Positions 13,301-24,325 of a DNA stretch of 64,000 nucleotides are shown here, piece by piece (the first letter of the stretch is position 1; every line of letters begins with the position of its first letter). Both the position numbers and the translations under genes were made by a program. The notes beneath the pieces were generated by a model. The model searched no databases and had not been told where the DNA came from. It saw nothing but the letters and a program-made list of their open reading frames with translations. This DNA is from Thermothielavioides terrestris NRRL 8126. Lineage: Eukaryota; Ascomycota; Sordariomycetes; Sordariales; Chaetomiaceae. The DNA lies in assembly GCF_000226115.1 (NCBI RefSeq), contig NC_016460.1, positions 3,968,001 to 4,032,000 of the forward strand, read 5' to 3'.

Positions 13301-13925
13301 AAGGTATATAAAGAAATATAAATATATTGTATAGACGCTAGGAGGCTAGAGAGGGTATACTATAAGGAAGTAGTAGACCTATACAACTTAGAGCCTCCTA
13401 CCTAGGTACTATAGGTATATAAGGATCTTAGTAAAATATAGAGCTCCCTCCTTATATAGGTATATATTAGAGCTATTGGCCTTAGGTAGTTCCTATTCTA
13501 GAAGGGGATACTAAATATACCTACGCTATTCTACTATTATAGCAAGGTACCTAAGACTATCACCTACCTAACGATATACTATAAGGACCCTACAATTGCT
13601 ATAGGAAGGCCCTACGTCTAAGATCAATATATACTATTTACGCTACTTAAAAGTAGGAGAGGAGCCTAAAGGATTATAGGATAGCTAATATACACTAGGC
13701 GCCTATAGGAGTATCGGCTAGCGCTTAAACTAAACGTCGAAGGCAAGGCAGGATATAAAAGAGCGGTAGAGAGCGCTATAGGTATACGGTAGGAGCGTAG
13801 TAGCTAGGATAGCGTAGTAAAGGAGCCTCTGACGACTAGCCACGGGAACTTAGGCGTAGGCAAGAGGTATAAAAGGAGGAGGAAAAGGCGTAGAAAGGTT
13901 GGCCTCTAGCTACTCTTCGCGAGTA
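10388..13925 (+). pseudogene. LINE B ORF2 (APE endonuclease-reverse transcriptase), dead
   Basis: This is the former polyprotein of about 1,180 residues that nicked the target and copied the RNA. One frame can be read throughout. The N-terminal endonuclease has a DLVAVQ-type motif near 10469 and GDFN at 10778-10789. RT motif A, LDLKGAFD, is at 12137-12160. The GS-x-LS motif B is near 12308-12330. The catalytic YIDD reads YIDN at 12410-12421, a TpG to TpA change. A C-terminal Cys/His cluster lies at 13529-13580 and a basic tail KRYKRRRKRRRKV at about 13862-13900. Tryptophan and glutamine codons are replaced by TAG/TAA dozens of times. The exact C-terminus is uncertain. Confidence 0.88.
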
Positions 13926-14159
13926 TATAGCGCGCCTAGCGACCATAGTACCTACGCTAGGAGCGTATTGTATACGTAAGTAGCGTGCAACGGGCTATAT
14001 AGGCCACTATATCTCTGTCGCTACTGGGTCGAAAAGGTGAGTTTGAGCGAGTTAGAGAGAGGGAATTGGAGAGGCCTGCCCTATATAGTAGGAATATAGT
14101 ATAGGCGCTATATATAAGTGGTGTATATAGAGGTAGAGGGACCGCTTGCCCTTAGTAGC

Positions 14160-14176
14160 GAGGTACTAAGTACCTC
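14160..14176 (+). promoter_or_regulatory. LINE 3'-end hairpin (copy B)
   Basis: The sequence gaggtactaagtacctc has perfect 8-bp complementary arms. It sits about 15 bp upstream of the (AAT)n tail. Copy C has the same hairpin with CpA/TpG in place of both TpA steps. 3'-terminal stem-loops are often recognised by the RT of a LINE; that role is inferred here. Confidence 0.6.
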
Positions 14177-14210
14177 TTCGGTATAAGATTAATAATAATA
14201 ATAATAATAA

Positions 14211-15230
14211 TTATACTGCCCTATAGTTGTAGAAGAGGAATAGAGAGAAAGTAGTGAAGACAATAAATAGAGGCCTAAGGAGCCTTAGGTTTATATTAAT
14301 ATAGACATAGTTATAATAGAGGAATAGAAGGTATATAGAGAGTTGTAGATACGTTATATAGACGTTAGAAGGCTAGAAAGGGTATACTATAGAGAAGTAG
14401 CTAACCTATATAGCTTAGAACTCTCTACCTAGATACTATAGGTATATAAGGACCTTAGTAAGATATAAAGCTCTCTTCTTATATAGATATATATAGGAGC
14501 TATTAGTTTAAAGCAGTTTCTATTCTAGAAAGGTATACTAGATATACCTATACTACTTTATCGCTATAGTAAAGCGCCTAAGACCGTCACCTATTTAGCG
14601 ATATATTATAAAGACCTAGTAGTTACTATAGAAAAGCCTAGTGTCTAGGACTAATATATACTACTTATACTACTTAGGAATAGGAGAGGCGCTTAGACGT
14701 TTATAGGATAGCTAATATATATTAGGCGCCTATAGGAGTACTAGCTAGCGCTTAAGCTAGACGTCGAAGGCGAAATAGGATATAAGGGAGCAGTAGAAAG
14801 CTCTATAGATATATAGCCAATGTATAGTAGCTAGGGCAATGTAGTAGAGGAGCCTCTAGCGATTAGCTATAAGGACAATAGTATAAGTAGAGGGTATAAA
14901 AGGAAGAAGAGGCGTAGAAAGGTTAGCCTCTAGCTACTCTCTTTATATATACTATACGCCTAGCGACTAAAGGGCTCACGCTAGGGGCACGTTATATAAG
15001 CAAATAGCGCGTAACGGGCTATATAGGCCACTATATCTTTGTCGCCACTAGGCTAGAAAGGTAAGTTCTAGCGAGTTAGAGAGAGGAAATCGGGAAGGCC
15101 TGCCCTATATAGCGGGAACGTAGTATAGGCGCTACGTATAAGTGGTATATATAGAGGTAGAGAGACCGCTTGCCCTTAGTAGCAAGGTACTAAGTGCCTT
15201 TTCAGTATAAGATTAATAATAATAATAATA
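14211..15230 (+). mobile_element. LINE A, 3' segment
   Basis: Copy A resumes after B with the end of ORF2: the Cys/His region near 14560-14620 and a basic tail near 14890-14930. Its 3' UTR follows, and an (AAT)n tail at 15212-15230. The tail abuts atattgtataat (15231-15242), the right target duplication, where X resumes. The end hairpin reads aaggtact/agtgcctt, so one arm is RIP-changed and the other is not. Confidence 0.9.
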
Positions 15231-18200
15231 ATATTGTATAATCTTCGAAGTAGCTCTTTAAAAATATAACTAGCCTCCTTTTAAAACCTAGCTCCTAAAG
15301 TGTAGATAGTAGCTAGATCTAGTCGACCTAGTCGAAAGCGCCCTTTAGGTCTAGCTATAATAGCGATATATAGACGCTATACGCCTAAGCTGTCTTTACT
15401 ATATTAGTTACTACCTAGACTACTACCTCTATTGACCTATACTATTAAAAGCCTATTGACACCTCTAGGAGCAGCTTATACGCCTTAGCTATATATATTA
15501 CTTAGTCTATAATAGCTACCTCAATAATCTTACCTAGTATACTAAGTAACGATATTAGGCAATATACCTCTACCTCTATCAATTGTTCTAAAGATTTCCC
15601 TAGCTTCCTAAGAACGACTATATAACGTAGAATCTATATAAGAAGTGCTCTAGCTTAAAGTAAATGTAAGTAATAACTATAAGCACCTCTAACAGCTTTC
15701 TCTCTTTATTATAGGCTTTAAAGAACTTATTAGTAAAAAGGTCTTTACTAAACGCCTTATTCAATCTTATATAGCTTATAATCTCTATAATCTCGCTACT
15801 ATAGACCTCCTAGTCAATAGATATAGTATTATAGAAAGACCTTTTAAGCTAGTCCTAATTAGAAATACTATTATATTATATCTATAGTATAGGGAAGAAA
15901 CGCCTTGTCAACGCCTCTGCTTTCTAAGTATATATTACAATGCTCTAAGGTCCACTAGGCCCTAGCTAGAGCATTAATAGTACTAGCAGCTTAGGGCATT
16001 AATAGCTCTAGAGCTATACCTACCTCTCAATATTCTATATTAGCTTCTACTCCCTTAATACCCTAGTAAATAAATAGCGTTAGTATAATGTCTATAATCA
16101 GCTAGTATAGTGTTTAAACCACTATACCGCCTTATAGTAGTACACTTAGGAGCTTGCTATACAATTTAATCGCTAAACGTGCTTAGCCCTCCTCGCTTTT
16201 TACATTGCCTTATCGACTTTAAGGTTCTACTATAGTATATAGAATCCCTAATTAAGCTTCTAATATAGCGTCGCTATATCTATAATACTAGTTAGCTTAT
16301 ATATCAAGGTATTTACTATATCTTTAAGTTCCTCTACTATATTGATCTCCTTTAGTAGAGTAAAGAACTATACCTTAGCCTTATACCTCTTATAGTTTAG
16401 TAACGCCTAGCTATAGCCTAGTAGTATAATAGCTCTACCACTACTCCCCTTTAACAGTACTTTAGTTACCTAGGGTATATAGTCTAAGCTTACTAAGTTA
16501 AATAGCCCTAGCCACTAAGTACTACTACTCTATATTACCTAGATATAATCGATTATACTATCTCTATTGCCTTATTTAACCTAGGTAGATATACTATAAA
16601 GTATATAGAGCTTAAGCTCCTATTCTACTATAATCTAGAGTAGTATATTTACTAACTAGGAGGTTCTATTATACCTATCCTACATTAGGTAATATATATT
16701 AAAGTCGCCTATAAGTATATTATACCCTCTTAGCTCCTACTCTACTAGGGTATAGAGTAGCAACCGCTACCCTAGCTTCTAATTAGGCAAGTAGATAGAC
16801 TATACTATAAAGGGGTCTAATCCCTCCCTTTTAAACGTTATTGCTACCTAGTCTTCCCTAGCTTTAGTAGACTATATTATATAGTCGAGGTATATACTTA
16901 CTACTACTATCAGTATTCTAGTAGAGCACTTTTAGTATTATAGCTATATATTTAATATTGAATAAGGGCCCTTAGTTATAACTATATCTAGCTATAAAGC
17001 TAGCTCTACGCTTATACTATATAGGGGCACTATATAGATAGCGCTCCTATCCTATATCCTAGCCCCCTAGAACATCTATAAAAGTACTAGTACTAAACTA
17101 GAATAGGTCTACTCTATTAGAGTGCCTAGCCCTCTAGATATTAATAAGCTTATCTACCTTAGTAAGGCGCTTCCTTAGACGTTGCTCTACTAGCTTGTCC
17201 TCTTAGCTTCTACGCTATATATTTGCCTCTATTGTCGCTACTATCTAGGGTTAAAGTATATAGAATATAAGTAGGTGATCTAGGAACTACTCCCTTATAT
17301 ACTAGCGCTACTCCTTTGCCTCCTTATAGCTTATATTAAAAGCTATATAAAAGCCTTTATAATTAATATACTATAGCTAATACTTAGCTAGGTCAATCTT
17401 TATAGGGCACCTTACCTCCTACTCTCTTATAGTACTACTATCGCTATACGCTATATAAACGTAGATCAAATAGTATATCTTCTCTTCTTTATAGAATACT
17501 GCTTTATATCCCTATTTCCTATATTTAAAGTATAGAATCGCTTATACTACGCTTTTAAAGCGTTTACAAAGGTAGATCGTATAGTTAAATAGAATACTTT
17601 AGTCAATAAGCTTTATAGCTTCTTCTACTATATAGAGCTCAATCAATATATATATTGTATATAGCCTTTAACTGTCTTTAGTACTACCCTATAGCGTATA
17701 TAGCCTTATATATACGATCTAGACCTTGTTTTCCTTCGCTAGATCCGCTATTAGACGATCGAAGCCGTCTCTATACTTTGTTAAGGTAGCTAGCCTAATG
17801 CCTTTCGCTAGTATAGCAAAGGTATAGCATTTAAGTACTATAGTCGCCCTAAATATAGTAGTAATCTATACCTTGTTGTCCTTATTAGTAAACTACACTT
17901 AATAGTCCTCCTTAAATATAATCACTATATTCCTACTTTTTAGTAGCTTCTATACTACAATTATACTACTTCTATCGCCTTCTATCGTTGCTCCTATAGT
18001 AGCTATAGCTATATTAACTATTTAAACTATATTATCTACGCTTCTATTAACAATATCTATAGGCGTCTACCTAAGGTCGACTACAAGCTTATAGAATAGC
18101 TTCTTTAGTATATATTATATATAGCTTTTAAGCAACTAGGGAACTACCGTTGTAGCTATGCCCTACCCTATTACCTAGGCCTAGGTCCTTGCCTATACGC

Positions 18201-18338
18201 CTTTAGCGCCTAGCTATAGCCCAACTTTGTTCTTTATTTATATAACCTCCTCTTTTATATAGTCAACGCTTTTATATAGCTTATATACATTGTAGAGGTA
18301 GTTTAGCTCGTTTTAAAACACCTTATAATAATATATAT
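15231..18338 (-). mobile_element. LINE X, middle segment with internal deletion
   Basis: X resumes here with the RT and endonuclease parts of ORF2, the ORF2 start near 16940, and most of ORF1. Compared with Y, about 160 bp are missing at about 16893-16902, between the endonuclease GDFN region and the ORF2 start; Y has them at about 21960-22120. The deletion removes part of the endonuclease domain and has short 'tac' repeats at its junction. The segment ends at 18338, where Y inserted; taataatatatat (18326-18338) is repeated at 23933-23945. Confidence 0.88.
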
Positions 18339-18624
18339 TATTATTATTATTATTATTAATCTTATATTAAAGAGGCACTTAGTACCTCGCTACTAAGGGC
18401 AAGCAGTCTCTCCACCTCTATATACACCACTCATATATAGCGCCTACACTACGTTCTCGCTACGTAGGGCGGGCCTCCCCAATTCCTTCTCTCCAACTCG
18501 CTAGAACTTACCTTTCTAGCCTAGTAGCGATAGAGATATAGCGGCCTATATAGCCTATTGCGCACTACTTACGTATACGATACGCTCCTAGCGCGAGTAC
18601 TATAGCCGCTAGGCGCGCTATACG

Positions 18625-21600
18625 CTCGCGAGGAGTGGCTAGAGGCCGACCTTCCTACGCCTTTTCCTCCTCTTCTTACGCCTCTTACTAGCGCCTAAGT
18701 TCTTATAGCTAGCCGCTAGAGGCTCCTCTACTACACTATCCTAGCTACTACGCTCCTACCACGTATCTATAGCGCTCTCTATCGCTCCTTTATATCCTAC
18801 TTCGCCTTCGACGTTTAGCTTAAGCGCTAGCCAGTATTCCTATGGACGCCTAATGTATATTAGCTATCCTATAATCCTTTAGACGCTTTTCCTATTCCTA
18901 AGTAGTGTAAATAGCGTATATTGGTCTTGGATATAGGGCCTTCCTACAGTAACTATAGGGTCTTTATAATATATTATAAAGTAAGCGATAGTCTTAGGTA
19001 CCTCACTATAGCGGTAAAGCGGTATAGGTATATCTAGTACCCCCTTCTAGAATAGGAACTACCTAAGGCTAATAGCCCTAGTATATACCTATATAAGGAG
19101 GGAGCTCTACGCCTTGTTAAAATCCTTATATATCTATAGTACTTAGGTAGAAGGCTCTAAGTCGTATAGGTCTACCGCCTCCCTATAGTATACCTTTTCT
19201 AGCCTCCTAGCGTCTATATAGTATATCTATACCTCTCTATACACCTTCTACTCCTCTACTATAGCTATATCTACATTAGCGTATAGCTATAGCTCCTAGG
19301 GCCTCTAATCGTCGTTACCGTCGCTCTCGTCCTATACCTCTGCTACTATCGTTAGACGGTATATAAGGAGCTAATCCTTGGCCTACTGTTGCCTCTACTC
19401 TATAGAAGACTCCCTTATAGCTAGCCCCGCTACTAGGGTATAACATATATAGCGCTACTTCTTTAACCTTAACGCTACCTTTGTATAAACATTATATAAA
19501 AGCTATATAAGCCTAATTTTCTAGAGCGTCTACTCAATATATACTACCTAGTAGTTAAGGTATAAATTAATAGGGGGCACCTAGGTCTTACTTTCTAGGT
19601 TATAGACTAGCGTAGCCTTATATACGCTAACAACTACCTAGAGATAGCCTAACTACATTGTACTAAAGCTATATACAATCCTATAGGGAGTCCCTCTAAC
19701 TAGTATCAGAGTATACTACGCCACTACCCTATATAAAAGGACGCTCCTAATGACCTTCGTATAGATCTTCTAAGCTTACGCGATATATACCCTATACGCC
19801 TTTACTATAAGTCTTATAAAGACAAACTTCTATATAGCTATCTTAGCTTTAACCGCCTTCTTATATATTTAAAACAAAAGCTTATAGTTTAGCTATATAT
19901 CTAGGAACCTTACTAACTCTATAGGTATAAGTCCTAGCTAATCTTCGCTAAGGATATTAACGACCTCTATATATAGCTACTACACTCTTATAAAGTAGAT
20001 AAGCTCACTCTTCGCTAGCTTAAACTATATCCTTCGTTCTATAGCCTATTTCTTATACTTAGTAAACCCTCTCTTAAGTATATAATAGTACACTAGTATA
20101 TCCTATCTAAATATAAGAAGGTTAGTATTATCTATATACCCAACTATTAGAAGCCTAGTATATACCTCAAGGGCGTAGAACAAGGGGGTAATAAAAAGGA
20201 TAAACAACGCTAGCAATAGTAGTAAGCTCTACAATGTACTTTACTACAGAGTTATAGGCTTGGCTATAATCCTATCGAACTATAGACGCACTATATAATC
20301 CTTGAAATAGCTCTTTAGGAGTATAATTAGCTTCCTCTCAAAGCCTAGTTCCTAGAGTATATATAGTAGCTAGATCTAGTCGACCTAGTCAAAAGCGCCT
20401 TTCAAGTCCAATTGCAATAGCAAAGTATAGACGCTATACGCCTATACCGTCTTCACTATATTGGTCACTACCTAGACTGCCACCTCTATAGACCTATACT
20501 ACTAGAAACCTATCTATATCTCTAGGAGCAGCTTATACACCTTAGCTATATATATTACTTAGTCTACGATAGCCGCCTTAATAACCTTGCCCACTGTACT
20601 AAGTAGCAATATTAGGTGGTATACCCCTACCTCTATTAGCTATTCTAGAGACTTCCCTAGCTTCCTAAAGACGACCACCTATATAACGTAGAATCTATAT
20701 AGGAAGTGCTCTAGCTTAAAACAAGTATATATAATTATTGTAAGTACCTTCAATAGCTTGCCCTCCTTATTATAGGCTTTAAGGAACTTGTTAATAAGGA
20801 GGTCTTCACTAAATACCTTGTTTAATCCTATATAGCTTATAATTTCTATAATTTCAATATTATAAACCTCCTAGTTGATAAACGTAGTGTTATAGAAAGA
20901 CTCTTTAGGCTAATCTTAGTTAGGTATACTGTTGTACTACGCCTATAGGGCGGGGAAGAAACGCTTTGCCAACGCCTTCGCCTTCTAGACGTACGTTATA
21001 GCGCTCTAAGGCTTGCTAGGTCCTAGCTAGAGCGCTAGTAGCGCTAGTAGCTTAGGGCATTGGTAGCTACAAAGCTATACCTATCTCTCGATATCCTATA
21101 TTAGCTTCTACTCCCTTGACGCCCTAGTAAGCGAGTAGCGCTAGTATAGCATCTATAATCGATAGGCGTAGCGCTTAAAACGCTATACTACCTTATAGTA
21201 ATACGTTTAGGAGCTTGCTATATAGTTTAACTACTAGACGCGTTTAGCCCTCTTCGCTTCCTATATTACCTTGTCGACTTTAAGGTTCTACTATAGTGTA
21301 TAGGACCCCTAGTTGAGCTTATAGTATAGTACTACTACGTCTATAATACTAGTTAGCTTATATATTAAAATATTTATTACGTCCTTAAGCTACTCTACTA
21401 TATTGACCTCCCTTAGTAGGGTAAAGAACTATATTTCAGCTTTATACCTCTTATAGTCGAGTAGCGCCTAGCTATAGCCTAGTAGTATAGTAGCTCTACT
21501 ACTACTCCCCCTTAGTAGCATTTTAGCTACTTAGGGTATATAGTCTAAGCCTACTAAGTCGAACGGCCCTAGCCACTAGGTACCACTGCCCTACATTGCC

Positions 21601-22160
21601 TAGATATAGTCAATTGTATTGTCTTTGTTGCCCTATTAAACCTAGGTAGATATACTACAAGGCGTATAGAGCTCAAGCTCCTATTCTACTATAATCCAAA
21701 GTAGTATATTTATCAATTAAAAGGTTTTATTATACTTGTTCTACATTAGGTAGTAGACGTTAAAGTCGCCTATAAGTATATTACGCCCTCTTAGCTCCCG
21801 CTCTAATAGGGCGTAAAGTGGCGATTGCTACCCTAGCTCCTAGTTAGGCGAGTAGATAGACTACACTGTAAGGGGATCTGACCCCTCCTTCTTAAACGTT
21901 ACTACTACCTAGTCTTCCCTAGCCTCGATAGACTACAATATATAGTCGAGGTACTTACTTATATATAGCGCTACCCTACTAGCACTATATATTATCTTAT
22001 ATTGCCTACCTCGCCTATAGGGCGAGGTAGGCGAGGTTATAGTTAGATAGATCGGTAGCTCCTAAATCGCTACTAGGTTGAACTCTTCTCTCCCCTCTAG
22101 TACTTAGTTGAGGCGATATCTACTACTATCGATATTCTAGTAGAGTACCTTTAGCGTTAT
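18625..22160 (-). pseudogene. LINE Y ORF2 (endonuclease-reverse transcriptase), dead
   Basis: This has the same protein layout as copy B. The start (former ATG) is at 22158-22160. The endonuclease GDFN motif is at 21758-21770. RT motif A at 20388-20418 keeps the CAA and TTG codons that RIP has destroyed in most other copies. The catalytic YIDD reads YIDN at 20127-20138. Stops of RIP type interrupt it from the N-terminus on. The C-terminal end near 18625 is placed by comparison with B. Confidence 0.85.
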
Positions 22161-23818
22161 AGCTATATACTCGGTATAGAATAGAGGCCCTTAGTTATAA
22201 CTACGTTAGGCTATAAAGCTAGCTCTATACTTATATTATATAAGGGCGTTATATAAATAGTACTTCTATTCTACGCCCTAGCTCCCTAGAACATTTATAA
22301 AAGTACTTTAAACTAGAATAGGTCTATATCGTTAGAGCGCTCTACCCTCTAAATATTAGTAGGCTAGCCTACCTTAGTAGAGCACTTCCTTAGGCGCTAC
22401 TCCCTTGACTCGTCTTCCTAGCTTCTATACTATATATTTGCCTCCGTTACCGCCATTGCCTAAGGCTAGGGCACGTAGAATGTAAGTAGGCGGTTAAGGA
22501 ACTGTTCTCTTATACGTTTACACTACTCCTATACGACTTTATAGCTTATATCGAAGGCTATATAGGCATCCCTATAGTTAATATACTTTGGCCAATGCCT
22601 AGCTAGGTTAGTCTTTACCGAGTATTACGCCTCCTACTCCTTTATAATATTACCTTTGCTATATACTATATAGATATAAACTAGACAATATATCTCCTCT
22701 TCTTTATAGAATACTACCTTATATCCCTATTTCCTATATTTAAAGTATAGGATTGTATATACTACGCCTTCGAAACGTTTATAAAGGTAGACTATATAGT
22801 TGAGCAGAATACTCTAATTGATAAGCCTTATAGCTTCCTTAACTATATAGAGCTTAACTAGTATATATATCGTCTATAGCCCTTAATCGCCCTCGATACT
22901 ACCCTACGATGTATATAGCCTTATATATATAATCTAGACCTTATTCTCTCTTACTAGGTCCGTTACTAGGTGGCTAAGGTTATCCCTATACCTCGCTAGA
23001 GTAGCTAGCTATATACCTTTCGCCAACACTATAAAGGTATAGCGCTTAAACACCGTAGTCGCCCTGAATATAGCGGTGACCTATACCTTATTGTCTTCGT
23101 TAGCGAACTACGCCTAGCGATCCTCCTTAAATATAACTACTACATTCCCACTCTTTAGTAGCTTCTATACCACAATAGCGCTACTTCCACCGCCCTTTAT
23201 AGTCGCTTTTATCGTAGCTATAGCTATATTTACTACCTAGACTATATCCCCTATACTCTTATTGACGATATCTATAGACGCTTATCCAAGGTCGATTATA
23301 AGCTTGTAAAATAGCTTCTTTAGTATATACTATATATAGCTCTTAAGTAGCTAGGGCGCTAACGTCGTAGCTACGCCCTACCCTACCACCTAGGCCTAGG
23401 TCCTTACCTAGGCTCCCCTAGCGTTAGCCTATAGCCTAACCTTATTCTTTATCTATATAACCTCCTCTTTTATACGGTCGACGCTTTTATATAGCTTATA
23501 TATATCGTAGAGGCAGTTTAGCTTATCTCAGAACACCTTATAGTAGTATATATATATAGTAGCCTATATATATAGCTATATCTCTAGCGACACTAAGGCG
23601 TAGAACTCTTATAAAAGCCTCGATCTTTTATCGCTAGTGCCCTTAGTATATATATTCCAATCGTTCGTAGCTCCTATAGGAGGGAGCCTAAGTCTTCGGT
23701 TACGTTAGTCGGGGTATTCATATACGTTAGCCGTAGTGTCGCGACTCGTAGCGCCCGCTATTAGACTATCGCTATCGCCACTGTAACCTATACGGCTACT
23801 ACGCCCCCTCTACAATAT
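22157..23818 (-). pseudogene. LINE Y ORF1 (zinc-knuckle protein), dead
   Basis: The ORF1 start codon is ATA at 23816-23818; it was ATG in the family. The first zinc knuckle is read on the minus strand from about 22747, with Cys codons changed to Tyr. The 3' end overlaps the ORF2 start as in the other copies. The product would have been the RNA-binding partner of ORF2. Confidence 0.78.
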
Positions 23819-23930
23819 TGCAGATAGGGGTAATCGGGTACGCTAAGTACGTTCGTATTGTCGGATTCGGTTTTAGCTCAACGGTTCCTTCGCAATCGGC
23901 GTTTAAGTACAAAGAAGAATATATTTAAAA

Positions 23931-24309
23931 ATTAATAATATATATATATAGTAGCTTATATATATAGCTATATCTCTAGCGACACTAAGGTGTAGAACTT
24001 CTATAAAAGCCTCGATCTCTTGTTGCTAACGCCTTTAATATATATATTCCAATCGTTTATAGCTTCTATAGAATAGAGCCTAAGTCTTCGGTTATATTGG
24101 TCGAGGTACTTATATACATTAGCTATAGTGTCGCGACGTATAGAGCCCTCTACTAGGCTACTACAATCGCTATTGCAACCTATATAGCTACTACGCCCCC
24201 TCTACAATATCGTAGATAGGGGTAACTAGGTACACTAAGAACATTTACGTTGTTAGATTCGATTTTAGCTCAACAATTCCTTCGCAATTAGCGTTTAAGT
24301 GCAAAGAAG
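23931..24309 (-). mobile_element. LINE X, 5' segment
   Basis: These last 380 bp of X hold the start of ORF1 and the conserved 5' terminus (gtgcaaagaag) at 24309. A single base separates it from the right target duplication at 24311. This is nearly the cleanest 5' junction in the window, whereas other copies carry 9-33 filler bases. Confidence 0.88.
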
Positions 24310-24310
24310 C

Positions 24311-24325
24311 TATATAAAGTATATT
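24311..24325. repeat. Shared target duplication between X and Z
   Basis: The sequence tatataaagtatatt serves both as the right duplication of X and as the left duplication of Z. The copy right of Z is at 35540-35553. X must therefore have inserted exactly into the target duplication made by Z, or the two events used the same site in the other order. Confidence 0.85.

Larger units (their letters stand above)
8631..14210 (+). mobile_element. LINE B, complete reference copy (5.58 kb)
   Basis: This is an uninterrupted plus-strand copy, and the clearest view of the family. It has a 5' end (cttcttcgcac...), ORF1, ORF2, a 3' UTR with a terminal hairpin at 14160-14176, and an (AAT)n tail to 14210. 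It inserted into copy A: ttataccgccct (8609-8620) is repeated as ttatactgccct (14211-14222). Nine filler bases (8622-8630) precede its 5' end. Domain content (APE endonuclease, RT, CCHC knuckles, no LTRs, simple-repeat tail) marks a non-LTR retrotransposon that moved by target-primed reverse transcription. Its clade is probably Tad/I-like. I could not identify an RNase H domain. It is the youngest insertion in the A-X nest. Confidence 0.93.
18339..23917 (-). mobile_element. LINE Y, complete minus-strand copy in X
   Basis: This full-length copy of 5.58 kb has its (ATT)n tail at 18339-18360 and the conserved 5' end at 23917. Fifteen filler bases (23918-23932) separate the 5' end from the right target duplication. 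Y lies in the same orientation as its host X. It is less damaged in places: the RT motif LQLDLKGAFD at about 20388-20418 still reads without change. It forms a long inverted repeat with A and B. Confidence 0.92.

Noticed and set aside
12137..13580. RNase H domain in LINE ORF2
   Set aside because: Tad-like elements often encode RNase H, but no clear DGS/TDG-type motif was found between the RT and the Cys/His cluster, so it is not claimed.
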